The notes beneath the pieces were generated by a model that searched no databases, was not told where the DNA came from, and was given only the letters and a program-made list of their open reading frames with translations. Of a stretch of 64,000 nucleotides of DNA, positions 21,012-32,665 are shown in pieces. Made by a program: the position numbers and the translations under genes. Each line of letters begins with the position of its first letter. Position 1 is the stretch's first letter. Source of the DNA: Pomphorhynchus laevis. Lineage: Eukaryota; Acanthocephala; Palaeacanthocephala; Echinorhynchida; Pomphorhynchidae. The stretch lies in NCBI GenBank assembly GCA_012934845.2, contig WNNJ02000974.1:53110-117109 (forward strand), written 5' to 3'.

Positions 21012-22860
21012 TTACATTCTTACGACGGCATCTTTACTGCATATGTGCTTATAACTTTTGCCGAGGTCATTTCGGTCAAGTTGCAAAACAGGATCAAAAC
21101 TGCTTTTAAATGATTTAGTTGTTGACGAGAAACGGCTATTACTTGATTTACGATGATGCATTTGATGTGACAATCTGGGGGATGAACATTGTTCAACTGC
21201 TGAAAAAGCGTATTTATCGGCGGTAGATGACACATCGGTACAGTCATCAGTGTCGCTTGAATTATGCAATGCACAAAATGTTGAACATGCTTGTAAAGGA
21301 TTTTCGTAGCTTATGTAGTGTGTGTTATGACTGAGAATGGGTGGTGGTGGAGCGTTTGCCCACTTGTACGACGGAGCTCTTGTGTTCTTTAAATATCTGT
21401 ACGTCAAGCTACTACTGTAGTTATTATTGGAAGAACGATCAGCACTCGCATGTCGGTAAATCGAATGGTTACCGTATCTATATAACTTCTTTTTCTCCGT
21501 TTGAGAAAGTCTATTATGTAACTTGCTCGATGTACTTCGTTCGGCTTTCTCATCTGTTTTGCCTGATCCTTCTACAACTGATGTTCGTTCACTTGTTTGC
21601 GGTACGGCATATTGTCTATCTTGAATTGTATCGATAACTTCCTTACTGGCGTCGACATTATTCATAACATTATGACGATCACCTTCAGGATTAATTTCAG
21701 CAGATCCATCTTTGTCATAATGTTGCTGTTGGTTGTTCGTAGATACTAAATTTGGATGCAGCTCAACACCGTTATTACTACCAGACTTGGTTAGTACTGA
21801 TGGGTCTTTTTCGAGTTTATCTTGTTTCGAACTAGCATTAAATTCCTTATGTTTTACTGATGAAAACTCCTTCTTCATATTTTTCATTTTTAAGTTAAGA
21901 TTGTGAACCTTTTTTTGTAATTTAGATATTTCTCTACTTGTTATGATCATGTCATATTCAGGAATGTCACAGGGAGAATTAGTATCAAATGCCCCGAATG
22001 TGTTTAGTTGCTCTTGCTGCACCAAATGTGGTATATTTGGATTTGCCACATTGTAAGGAAATGCGTTTGTCGGTCTAACAGGCATACTACTAGGCTCTAA
22101 TGGAACCGTTGTTAGATACTCTAATGGTATTTGATGAATACGCTCGCTATTATCAAAATGAGGAAATATCTGAAATTTTGCAGCTTCCGAAATTCGTTGC
22201 TGTCGCTTTGCCTTCTTCCTCCAATATTCTCCTTTTCTAATCGATTCACGAAATGCTTCCTGATATCGCTCATAAAGTGGTCTTTCGTGAACTTTATAAA
22301 TTCGTGAGTATTCTTTTTTGCCGTCACTTTTACCATGTCGTTGCCGCATTGAAAATGAATAAGAATTTCGTGGATCTAAATACATCGGTATGCTATTAAG
22401 ATGTTGTTTCTTGCTGCTACCATGATTTTGATGTGTTGCCAACTGTGCTTTGACTTTACCATTGTTTGCAGCATTTTCAAATTTTAGGCCAGCTTGTTCC
22501 CTTTCACTGACTGTTGCCTTCTTATTATCCTTGCATTCTTCTTTTGTACCTTCACATTTACCTTCATTGTGAATTTTTGTATTGATTTGATTGATTTGAT
22601 GTGTAAAATTTGTAACACTGTCTTTATCGTCGTTATTTGCTTCTCCTCCGGCTGCTGTCGTAGCCGTTGTTGCTTCATTCGCAGTATTACTGCTTATGTG
22701 TTTTTTATCACCAGCGCTAATTCGTCTATCTTCAGAATACTTGTTTGTCACATGTTTCCTGTTAGTCGATCCAAAAGAACGACCAGATACACTGGATTCA
22801 TTATCCCACTGATCACTGCTTGAATAACAGTCCTTTATTTCAGATATATCCTGCAAATGT
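21012..22860 (-). CDS. Exon 2 of the polar coiled-coil protein gene
   Basis: About 615 codons are open in one frame. The ATG at 22871 is probably not the start, because it lies just before two acceptor-like AGs (AAAATCAG at 22861 and TTTGCAG at 22851). A central segment HERPLYERYQEAFRES, then GEYWRKKAKRQQRISEAAKF, is basic and looks helical, and is the part most likely to be conserved. The C-terminal 100 residues are rich in S, H and Y. Shadow frames on both strands are ignored. Confidence 0.75.
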
Positions 22861-25800
22861 CTGATTTTCACGGGATCTTAATGTGACAAAGTATTCTTAA
22901 AAAGTAAATTTATCTTTACTTGAAAAGTAAATTTATGTTCAACGTAGAAATCAACATTGAAGACCGTACATGTGGTACGGATTTAAAAGATTTTTTTTTA
23001 ATCGGTACGACGATAAACTTTAGAAAGCATTATCGAATTTCGATTTTTTTTGTTATTACGAAGATATAATTGAGTGAAATAAAAGTTTCGATTATTTTTA
23101 CTAAAAATATAAGTAAAACTAAATTTAACTGTGAATATCTCACCCAAATGATTCATTATGAAAAAATAGTCAACGGTAAATAATGAAAATACGATCTCTT
23201 CTTGCTGACAGAAACTAAAAATACGAATTTTCAGTTCCTTTACAGCCTTATCGTATTTTTAATTATCAAATGATTTTAATTTTATTGTAATGATGGAACG
23301 AAATAATAATTCTAAGCCAGTGTATTTATCTAAAGCATTTATCAGCAGCGTGAATGTGAGGTGTATTATAAAACCTAGGCACACACATATTCAAGTCCAG
23401 GGTGTATTTATATATTATAGAAAATTATTAAATATTACAAAAAGTATCAATATAATTAAATTATTGTTTATTTAATATCATTTATTGACCAAAATTACCG
23501 TGTTTACTTCAGTTTAAATACAACAAATAAATGTGTTCGGTAAAATAACATAGACCTAATAACAAATTAATTACTATAACTAAAACCAATTATAAATAGA
23601 TATCATTATTTCATTCCATTGAGTCACTAAGCAAGTTTAAAATACTAAAGTATTTGTTATTATTTTCAATTTTCAGTTTATTGATTTCTTTATTTGCCAA
23701 ATTTCATAAACATGAAAATTGAAAATTGAAAATAATAATAAAATACATCTACATACAATATTTCAAAATAATGGAAACAAATTTTTCTAATTGACAAAGG
23801 TTAACAAAAACGAAATATTTCGAAACAAGATTTTTCAAAAAATAAATAAATCTTAGTTTTTCTCTTATCGTTTGCAATTATACAATAATTATATGAAAAC
23901 ATACTTAAAATAATCAGAGTGTAAGGTTTGAACTGCTATATACAACAGTAAAAAATACACAATATAATCCTCTTAAAGATGCTTTCATATAAATATTGTA
24001 TAAATACGGTTATAAAAGATTAAAAAACAGATTTATTTATTGAAATATCTCGTTTATGTCAAAATTAAAAACTTGTTTATTCCAGAAAATTAAGTATTAT
24101 GTAGCAACTGTCCTTGACTTTCTATAAAAGTTTGAGAATATCAAAAACAAAATGACTCGTATTCCAATGTTGGATTAATTGGAATAATCGAATGGCATTA
24201 TTGGATCCTAGCTATATATAGTCAGGGGATTACATATATCCAGAACAAAAATTTTATTTATTTACGCTTCGACTCTTTTAAGTCTTCTTCAAAATATTGT
24301 AAGTACGCATTTGATAAATCAAGAAGAGTCGAAAAAGTAGAAACGTAGATAAATAAAAAAATTTTTGTTCCTTTAATGTCAAAAGACAATCAATACAATT
24401 TGTTAAATATATTTAGACTTTCACAGGTCCCAACCTATAGCAACAATATATATGTTAATATCCATAATATATTGAAGAACATAATATATATATCACTATG
24501 TTTTCCTAATGAGGAGGTAAAACACCAAGTAGTATTCTATATACCCTCATCAAACCAAGAAATAGAACCGAATTATTCTCGCAATATTCAAAGTCGCTAC
24601 GTATGCCCAGTCATCCTATGGGTCACAACAAATTTAAGCAACGGTAGACGCGTTTCGCTCTAACGGAGCTCATCAGTACTGTGACTTCAATAATCATCTA
24701 TAGGCACCTTATGACACGCTTAAACACTGTTTAAAGTTCGAAAAGCAGAACTACCCTTAATCTGAATCATCAGAGGAAATTTAGCATAAGCTCTGTGCAT
24801 GGCAGTGCGTATTGCAGTTTAACCATGCATCATGCACTAAATTCCTTGTAATATAAATGCTGTTTTAAAGGGACACTTTTAAGTGTACAAATATATAAAA
24901 TATAATTTGTTGTTACACCTGCCTTGGGACACACAATGGTCTACTAGTAAATAAATCACTGTATTCCTCATGAAGAGGCATAAACACCAGACAGGATTCT
25001 ATATATCCTCATCAGATCAAGAAATAGAACCGAATTATTCTCGCAATATTCAAAGTCGCTACGTATGCCCAGTCATCCTATGTGTGACAACAAACTTCAA
25101 CAACGGTATACGCGTTTCGCTCTAACGGAGCTCATCAGTACCGTGACTTTAATAATCATCCATAGGCACCTTAACACACGCTTAAACAGTGTTTAAAGCT
25201 CGAAAAGCAGTACTACCCTTAATCATCCCTCAGATGATTAAGGGTAGTTCTCTGAATCATCCCTCTAATGATTAATGGTAGTTCTCTGAATCATCCCTCT
25301 GATAATTCAGATTAAGGGTAGTTCTGCTTTTCGAGCTTTAAACACTGTTTAATCGGGTGTTTAGGTGGCTATGGATGATTATTGAATTGAAGTCACGATA
25401 CTGATGAGCTCCATTAGAGCGAAACACGTCTACCGTTGTTAAAGTTTGTCGTCACACATAGGATGAGTGGGCATACGTAGCGACTTTGAATATTGCGAGA
25501 ATAATTTGTCCTGTATCTTGGTCTGATGAAGATATATAGAATGCTGCCTGTTGTTTATGCCTCCTCATGAGGAAAACATATATGTTTTATATATATGTAA
25601 ATATATGTACATATATACATATATATGTTTATATATAAATATAAATATATATAAATATATAAATCTATATAGTAACTTGTTAATTATATATTTTTCACTA
25701 TATATATACTTTCGACAAACATTTGCCAAAATATAATAAACTTTCAATAAATGCTAAATTATATTATACTCACTCATATCCATTGGTTCTCTGTTGTGTC

Positions 25801-26179
25801 CAAACATTAAGGCATTTGTATGGTCCATTATACCATGTGTACTTGCGTGATATGGATTGTTATTTGCGTATGGATAGCTAAAGGTGGGTAAAACAAGATG
25901 TTGGATATTCTGAATCCGTGGATTTTGGAAAATCAAGCGATTATATGCATGGATGAATCGAGGTTGCTGTTTTAATGCTTGTTCGTATTGATTGCCGTTG
26001 TCAATCAATCTGTACTGCATGATGCCAGCTGTTGTCTGCGTAGGTTGTTGAGCGATAATCGGTCTTAATTCTTTCGTATCAAGATGAGTATATATGTTGA
26101 AGGTGCTATTTGCGAAAACTGGTCGAACAGCAGCCGTTGGATGTGGAAGGGTTGATTGAATGAATTGCGGATTAGTCAT
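21012..26179 (-). CDS. Two-exon gene for a long polar protein with a coiled coil, unknown function
   Basis: Exon 1 (26179-25770) begins ATGACTAATCCG and exon 2 (22860-21012) continues to a TAA. The two exons fit if donor GTATAA after ..ATGAGTGA joins acceptor AAAATCAG, keeping phase 2 and reading MDMSEHLQDISEIKD. An alternative strong donor GTGAGT four bases earlier does not keep the frame with either acceptor. The joined product is about 750 residues, rich in S, N, K, Q and H. It has no membrane segment or signal peptide, a TTATTAAGGEANNDDKD tract, a heptad-like ISKLQKKVHNLNLKMKNMKK coiled coil roughly mid-protein, and PPPPILS near the C-terminus. A GTAAGA donor lies nine bases before the stop (GTC|GTAAGA), so the gene may continue in further exons towards 17.8 kb. 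Function unknown. The 2.9-kb intron is filled with PLE repeats. Confidence 0.65.
22872..24235. other. Intronic AT-rich DNA
   Basis: No gene is seen. At 23660-23750 there are TTATTATTTTCAATTTT and its near reverse complement some 70 bp apart, a weak foldback. Confidence 0.4.
24240..24372. repeat. Foldback (inverted-repeat) element about 130 bp long
   Basis: AACAAAAATTTTATTTATTTACG at the left is matched in reverse by CGTAGATAAATAAAAAAATT and on to TTTTGTT at the right. The arms also contain CTTCGACTCTTTTAAGTCTTCTT and AAGAAGAGTCGAAAAAG. Arm pairing spans about 55 bp with mismatches around a short centre. The right arm holds AGTAGAAACG, reminiscent of the PLE terminal motif. Confidence 0.65.
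24640..24685 (-). ncRNA. Type I hammerhead ribozyme, copy 1
   Basis: On the minus strand: CUGAUGA, then stem II GCUC-CGUUA-GAGC, then GAAAC, GCGUC and UACCGU. Stem I forms between ACAGUA before CUGAUGA and UACCGU after GUC, with one A-C mismatch. Stem III is minimal (A-U, C-G). All universally conserved core bases are present. The predicted cleavage is after GUC, around 24647-24648. Confidence 0.85.
25101..25147 (-). ncRNA. Type I hammerhead ribozyme, copy 2
   Basis: Core as in copy 1, but stem I is perfect over six pairs (ACGGUA with UACCGU): the mismatch of copy 1 is a G-C pair here. The cleavage triplet is GUA rather than GUC, which still fits the NUH rule. Confidence 0.85.
25391..25440 (+). 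ncRNA. Type I hammerhead ribozyme, copy 3 (opposite strand)
   Basis: CTGATGA at 25401, stem II GCTC-CATTA-GAGC at 25408-25420, GAAAC at 25421, ACGTC then TACCGTTG at 25431. Stem I pairs ACGATA with TACCGT with one mismatch. The loop of stem II differs from the other copies while the stem is kept. Confidence 0.85.
25560..25745. repeat. TA/TATG-rich low-complexity tract
   Basis: Imperfect TATATG and TATAAA repeats from the end of the pLTR copy to just beyond the exon at 25770. Open frames here are artefacts of composition. Confidence 0.7.
25770..26179 (-). CDS. Exon 1 of the polar coiled-coil protein gene
   Basis: 137 codons from MTNPQFIQSTLPHP to EPMDMSE. The composition is rich in Q, N, P, H and Y (IIAQQPTQTTAGIMQYRL), without charge clusters, which suggests a low-complexity N-terminal tail. 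It ends in overlapping donors GTGAGT and GTATAA. If unspliced it would stop eight codons later, giving a 141-residue protein, so a separate small gene cannot be excluded. Confidence 0.6.
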
Positions 26180-26469
26180 TATGGTTAATTAAATGAATGC
26201 TGAATAAATAGTTTAATGATGAGTAATTGTATTTTTCCGCAAAATTTCTAATATCAACTTCTACGACTATAGCTTTGTATGATATTTGAGATTATGCAGA
26301 TTTGAAGATAGTAGGCCACAATTATAAGTAATATATTTTTAAATATACTCCAATTAATAAAACGTGATTTACATATACATAAATTAATGATGAACTTTGT
26401 CTACAAAGTTGATTGTTTTACGTTTATAAAGAAATATCTAATTGCTTATAAAAATGATAACATTTTTAG

Positions 26470-27000
26470 TTAAAAATAGAGATAATTGAAAAAATGAAAG
26501 GATAGCAACGTTTATAAGGGATTTTATTATTGTATTTATCAATGTAAAATCTTAATATTTTTGATGTAATATTAATCTTGATACTATTAATACTAAAGAA
26601 ATCAACTTCTGTGATCAAGCATAACTGGTTAAATATACAAATAAATATAAACGATTTAAACAGATGATCACAAATGAACCAATCAACGAACCAACGCGCT
26701 AACAAACGAAATAACGAGGTAGAAAATGAACCGTTGGAAATAGGCTTCGGTAAAATTGATACATTTGTGTCATCAAAATAAATTACAAACTGCTGCTCAT
26801 GTAATAGTAGCGCTGATGTCTGTAAGACTTGTTTATATATGCAACTTGGCAGATCGTGTACTTCCTGTGTTAAAAGCATCTATTGAACCCAGGAATCTAC
26901 ATTTTTGGACATGCTCAATTCCTTCTATGGATAAATAGCAACCACATCTAAAAATGACGTCCTCATTGCAAGTAAATGACTTCAGTAACGGTGACGACTT
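26470..27000 (+). other. Possible decayed Cys-rich coding stretch
   Basis: On the plus strand one frame reads NNEVENEPLEIGFGKI, then after a stop NCCSCNSSADVCKTC and LGRSCTSCVKS. The CCxC..VCxxC..CxxC spacing resembles zinc-binding tails such as those of Siva-type proteins, but the stop codons and the lack of any other domain make this weak. The minus-strand frame over the same bases is considered a shadow. Confidence 0.2.
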
Positions 27001-29930
27001 CTTAATCGACTAAATTGTTCTGAAGACGGTTGTAATTGTTAAGTTTGGCATTGTCTCAAATTAAATTTATTTTTGCAAAAAATTTGTGAATTTATGTCTT
27101 TAAGCATCCGTATGTCAATTTTATTAAGAGGCGTCCAGTTTGATAATATGACTGGATTCTAACTGGAGATAGATAAAATAAATTATAATTATTTCATTAT
27201 CGAATGATTTAGGAAAAATTACGATATATGACAATATGACTAGATTACAACTGGAGATATCAACTAAATTAAACCATCCATACCGAATACGACATTTGCT
27301 CAACTAGTACACAGAGAAATCATTCGTTCAATGCAGCTATATTGAAATTTATAAAGAGTAATTAAACGTGTGATCGAGATGTAGGTCGCGCGTCACATTT
27401 ATCATAAAAGGCTAATCTTTATCTATAGATAATATGTCAAGAATTAAAGCTATCTTAGTTTTAATAGCATTTTACCCACACGAGAACTGTTGTGGGTAAT
27501 AGTTCTCGTGTGGGTAAAATGCCTTTATAAAACTAACATAAGTTGGCACACGAATGTAATTTTATCAAATTAAAGCTACTTTTAATGTTAGAAATTAAAC
27601 AGGGAGAAAATAAAACATTAAATTGAGACGTCTGTGGCAAAGAGAATTGATTATTATCATAGTTGTTAACAACAATAAACGAACTATTTGTTTCAAAATT
27701 TCCGGGATATTCTCAAAACATTCTAAACTCTGCTAAATTCAATAATGTTTTCCTGAGTCTGATCTATCCTTTGTATAACTAGGATGCAACAAGAACATCA
27801 GAATCAATTCGATAAGGCCATCAAACATGTACTATGCTATTAAAAAACAAAATAGTCAGTCTTACTTAAAGTAAGACTCCGATTTTTGAAACTTATATAT
27901 GGCTAGATTTAACAAAAATTTATATCTTTTTTCAAAAGTCATTCTCATAGAGTTCATAAAGTTATCACAGCTCACAAACGCTATAATAGTCAAACTTTAG
28001 TGGTAACTATTGTAAATATTCGGCAAAATGCAAAAAGTCAATCCTTTCACAAAACGTAGATAGACTAAATTATATACTTTTCTTATCATATAATTATTTT
28101 GCTAAATAGCTTAACATTTTGATACTGACTGGAATATTTTGCAGGATGAACACTTATTTCCAGCGTATCAGTTCAGGATATTTAATATATCTGATCATAC
28201 ATCGCAAGAAACTAAATATTTTTGAGGCAGTGTGATTACGGTTAAAATTTTCTTTGATTGTTGGAATGAGTAAAAATGATTTCTAGGCTATTTCGTGTTC
28301 TAAACTTGCTCTAATTTGCTGATATTTTCTTTCAAAATCACTAAAATATGATATACTTGATAATATAAAAGATGTGTTGCAAAATGTATATTGCGATTCT
28401 TCAATTAGAGTTGTTGTTGAAGATTAATATTAATTTGACTTTTCACGTTCAACTTCACTCTTACGTCTATGTACCTTCTTTAAATCGAATAATCTTGAAT
28501 TGAAATCGTCAAGGACAGTTACATAAGCCAAACTTCAACAAGTACCCTCGTTCTTGCATCATCTAACATATAAGCTCTGTACTCTCAGATATTAATTCAG
28601 AGTGGTCGTTTGTGTGGAAACATATTTCAGCAAATGATCTATTCAATATGGGCCATCTGATGAAATACAGACCATATTGAATATGACCTATTCTAAAAGC
28701 GTTCATTATGTTCAATTCGGAAACATAAAGATTTGTTTATTATCCTAACTCAAAGAATGATTGAGAACTACTTGAAAACTTATGGAATTTCATTATACGA
28801 ACAATACTCTTATGAGATGAACATCTTATCCTCTGCCACATTATGCCATAAATTTCAGACATTTTTCCAACAATATAAAATTGATGATTTAAAGACTTAA
28901 AAATTTAAAAAATATACTTTTAAAAATTTGAATGCTTATCGCTGTATGTAATCAACACAGACTTCAATACACGACTATTACAAACATTTACATCATCTGA
29001 CTAAGCGATGAATTGCTAACCTTCACAACACTTATCTTGAGGGATAACCAAGGTATAATATGTGGTGACGTTAATTATCACTACCAATAACCTGTTACTC
29101 TTAAAGTTAGAGTGTATAAAAAGCTTTGGTCTATATTTACTACTCTATCAATCCTCATCCGGTTAACTTACTTTTGTAAGATGGGTAGTAGTTCGAGCAC
29201 CTAATATCTTTAAGGAATCTAACAAAACGTTTCGTCTCGCAAAATCTAGCAAACGTTCGTAAACACCATCCAGTTGAAATTAGTTTTGGATTGCCTTATT
29301 AGCAAAATCAAAATACACCTAATCAACTGCTGATACGAAGTCGGTTAATCGAATTTCGTAAGATAGATGGATAAGTTATGTGAGGTATGCAAACTATTAA
29401 CCAAAATTCTGCAATCCAAAGTTTTGAAATTGTTTGTGCTAACTCAATAGCTCAATGCTTTTTTACCCCTATTGAAGAAAAGCCTTCTTTATTTCCTCAT
29501 GATTGAAAGATAAGTTTTTGTGAGTGATTTCACTTAGATCTCGTAAAGATCTAAATGAATACCCTTTAAACCGGTACGAATATTAAGCTCAATGATAATT
29601 TTTGATAAAGAATTTGTACACTGCAATCAATTAGATATCAGGAACAACATAACTATATTTGGTTAATCAGACATAATATCTTGATCACGCGCCGAATTAC
29701 CTATCTACTATAGTCTGAGTTGCATTTACGTAATCGAAAAGTCATTTATTAGCATGTATGGCGTGAACGCTTCAAGATCAAATCGGTTTACTTTACTGAG
29801 TGTACATATTATGTACAATAAATAAATTTAAAAATGAAAATATTTATTAATCTTAAAAACAACTTTTATTATGAGGTAAATTATAAAAAATTATAATTTA
29901 ATAATTTAATGCAATTTAAATTACATTAAA
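27000..29930. other. Long intergenic stretch with one hairpin, otherwise unrecognised
   Basis: No open frame of interest on either strand. The 28.4-29.7 kb part has raised G+C and may be an old element remnant, but I found no motif to name it. The perfect hairpin at 27467 is listed separately. Confidence 0.4.
27467..27522. repeat. Perfect 22-bp inverted repeat (hairpin)
   Basis: GCATTTTACCCACACGAGAA plus CT is followed after 12 nt by its exact reverse complement ending AAAATGC. The loop is GTTGTGGGTAAT. Confidence 0.9.
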
Positions 29931-29934
29931 TTAT

Positions 29935-31360
29935 TTAATGTAAACGCAACAACAGCATAGTGATTTAAGTTTAAAAACAATTATTATAAGTCATTGTTCT
30001 ATAATGAATAAAAGGAGTATAAAGGTTGAATTAGATAATAGAACTATACCTATATTATATTGGAATCCAAAATTACATAAAAGCCCAATTAATCCTATGT
30101 AATACTTTTAAATGTACATTAAGGCCCCTATTTGTCTATCTGAATAAAATACTTAAAGTAATTAAAATACACTTTACAGATATTGTAAGGTAATTGAAGT
30201 TAATACTGGTATAAAACACTATTTCAGTATTAATTCCACAATAAAAATTTTAGAATTCACAAAAGAAACAAATTTTCAAAATATAAATACTCTCGATATT
30301 AGTACGCTTTATCCAAATTTAGATTTAGCAGATATTAAAGAAGTTTTAGAAAAATTAATTAATCTTATATTCAGAAAAAGATATACATATATATGTTATA
30401 ATAACTATAATGATTATCTAACAAACCATCAAATAAATATAAATATATGGATAAAATTGAATTAATAGAAGCCTTAAATATTTTGATAAATCAAAATTAT
30501 TTAAAAGTTGGGACATCTATATTTAGGCAAATAAAAGGTTTTCAAATTGTAGGTAATAGTTCATAATGTTCATATCTAGATATGAACATTAAATTATCAC
30601 TAATTAAAACTATTTTTTATTTATATTGTAGCGATTGTATATTAAAATTTACAAGAAACATATTTTTTCATGAGCTTTCATTCATACAATATAATATTAA
30701 ATATAATACATTAAATAATGAAATTTTAAGAATTGCAACAATATGTATTGATATTGGCTTTCTTCAAAATCATTTAAATAATTTAATAGATACATATTTT
30801 AAACTAGGTTACTATAAATATAAAATCAAACAGAAAATAGTAAAATATATAAATCATCACAATATTATTAAAAATAAATTTAAATTCTAAAGCGGAAATT
30901 TTTTATGGATAATAAATAATATACTTTGTATTAGAATAAATACTTGATAATCAAATTTCATCAGAGGAAATACGTCGATAGCATGTATTTGGCCCATGCT
31001 TCTATGATGGGTTGAGGAATAGGGTCCAAAACATGTTGGGTTGAGGAATAGGGTCCAAAACATGTTGGGTTGAGGAATAGGGTCCAAAACTACATAGCAG
31101 TTCCTCCTTATGATCTCTAATCCTTATTATGATACATCGTATATTATTTATTAGTCAATTCATAAAAATTTACCTTTATTTTAAATTTTAATTTTAAATT
31201 TTAACTTGATATAAGTTATATAAAATCTTATATAAAATTAGTAAATTATTTATAATTGTTTATAATTATTTATTAGTTATCAGTTTATTATTTTATTTTA
31301 ATTTATTATTTTTAATTTATAAATAATTTAATATACTATACTCAGTTACCTGATCTGTTT
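29935..31360 (+). mobile_element. Degenerate copy of the endonuclease-less PLE family
   Basis: It aligns by eye to 52.97-54.54 kb. Recognisable pieces include LDNRTIPILYWNPKLHKSP (30020-30085), a damaged motif A region (30290-30330), the end of motif B at 30530-30565, and LYCSDCILKFTRNIF onwards to the stop at about 30890. A segment between motif B and the YLDMNIKL region, including the YIDD catalytic motif, is missing. It carries several stops and deletions. The 3' structured module follows at 30930-31130 and contains a 29-bp tandem triplication. The terminal CTCAGTTACCTGAT lies near 31345. Confidence 0.85.
31012..31091. repeat. 29-bp tandem repeat, three copies, inside a PLE 3' module
   Basis: The unit GGGTTGAGGAATAGGGTCCA plus AAACATGTT is repeated three times with no differences, the last partial. 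Sister elements carry one copy of the corresponding GGGTAGAGGAGTTAGGGGCC segment. Confidence 0.85.
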
Positions 31361-31379
31361 TATAACTCAATTCTTATGG

Positions 31380-31620
31380 ACCGATTAATAGATAATATAC
31401 CATGTTATAAAATAAAGATAAAAGATCATCAGCAGGAACTGCTATGTAATCAAGCTTAGGCCTCTTCGCCTCCGCCCAACAGTAGCGGGGGCAAATACAG
31501 GCCAATAATGTATTTGCTCATATGTAATATAATTAGATAGAGTAATATTTTATTCTAATATAGAGTATATTATTTACCACCTATCCATAAAAATGCTCCC
31601 ATTTAAGAGTATAAATATTT
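31380..31620 (-). mobile_element. 3' module copy of the endonuclease-less PLE family, inverted
   Basis: The reverse complement contains AAATACATTATTGGCCTGTA, the diverged CATAGCAGTTCCTGCTGATG and TTTTTATGGATAGGTGGTAA, matching the end of the RT frame and the module after it. The outer end lies near 31380. Confidence 0.7.
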
Positions 31621-31929
31621 TATTATTAATAATACTTTAATGATTTACATATTTGACAATTTTTGAACAATTATTTTTATAGTAGGTTAATTAAAATGTG
31701 TATTAATTAATTTTTTAAGTGATTATTAACTATTGACCTATACTGATATTCAACTTAAGGGATCAAATTGATTTTTAATAATACTTTAATGATTTAAAAT
31801 TTTTACAATTTTTGTTAAATTACTTTTATTGTACCGTAGTTTAAGATATGTATCAATTAAAATATTTAAATGATCTTGAAAACAAAAATCATTCCATATA
31901 AAAGCAATACGAAAAATTTCGTTTTGTAA

Positions 31930-32215
31930 CTTATTATTATATCATCTAACTAAGTCTACGTATTTAATACTATAGATAAATTAAAAATAAAGATAAATAA
32001 TTATAAATAATTAAAATTTATACAAGATTCTATACCATTAATATTTATTTAATGATAATATGTATAATGAAAATTTAAAATAAAAGTCAATTTTTATGAA
32101 TTGACTAATAAATAATAGACGACGTATCCGTTTCGGCCCCTATTCCTCGACGCAACATAGCAGTGGGGCCAAATACATGCTGATGACGTATTTCCTCTAT
32201 ACTTCATTATATACT
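31930..32215 (-). mobile_element. 3' module copy of the endonuclease-less PLE family, inverted, with internal loss
   Basis: It starts with CTAACTAAGTCTACGTATTT (reverse of the terminal word) and runs to GGCCCCTATTCCTCGACGCA, then GGGGCCAAATACATGCTGAT near 32190. The perfect GGCCCC/GGGGCC arms are kept, but the second arm (CATAGCAG) and its surroundings are absent. Confidence 0.75.
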
Positions 32216-32489
32216 ATAATATATATTGCATATATTATATACACATTTATACATATTAACTTATTATATTGATAATAAGTTATAAATAATTTATTATTTA
32301 TTAATAACTGGTTATTATTGTTAATTAATTATCGATAATTATTGGGGAATAAACGGACACATTTATTATGATGATTATAAATATGACATATGCAAATAAA
32401 CATAAATAACTTAAATAAATGGATAATAGTAAACGAATATCATAACTTTAATTTGTACACATAATTTACATACATACCGCTTATTGTGG

Positions 32490-32665
32490 ATATATTCCTA
32501 TGATTTTTATTTTAAATTTTAATAATAAATTCCATCGTGATATAAATATAAATTGTATAAAGTATTATATAATTATTTATTATTTATTTTATTCATAATT
32601 ATTTTAATTTAATATATAGTATAAAATACGTAGTCTCAGTTAACTAATCTGATATATTAAGCAGG
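32490..32665 (+). mobile_element. 3'-terminal stub of the endonuclease-less PLE family
   Basis: It ends in AAATACGTAGTCTCAGTTAAC then TAATCTGAT, the family terminus, preceded by the AT-rich TTTTAAATTTT spacer. No coding or module sequence is left. Confidence 0.6.

Larger units (their letters stand above)
24480..25590. mobile_element. PLE terminal-repeat cluster (family H), two minus and one plus copy
   Basis: Copies at about 24500-24780 and 24965-25245 are direct; a third at about 25300-25580 is their reverse complement. Each contains the words GAATTATTCTCGCAATATTC and GTCGCTACGTATGCCCA, a hammerhead ribozyme, and CTTAAACA(C/G)TGTTTAAAG. All copies end at the CTCATGAGGA(A/G) word near 25565, which also occurs at 39800. 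There is no coding sequence between the copies. These are solo or nested terminal repeats (pLTRs) of a Penelope-like element within the intron of the minus-strand gene. Confidence 0.75.

Noticed and set aside
21341-22823. Plus-strand and alternate-frame open stretches over the 21-22.9 kb exon
   Set aside because: They are shadows of the 615-codon minus-strand frame and carry no motif.
25551-25747. Frames rich in Tyr and Ile on both strands
   Set aside because: They translate a TATA/TATG low-complexity tract.
28400-29700. Possible old copia-like or other retroelement
   Set aside because: Composition is slightly raised but no protease, RT or integrase motif could be read convincingly in any frame, and no terminal repeats were found.
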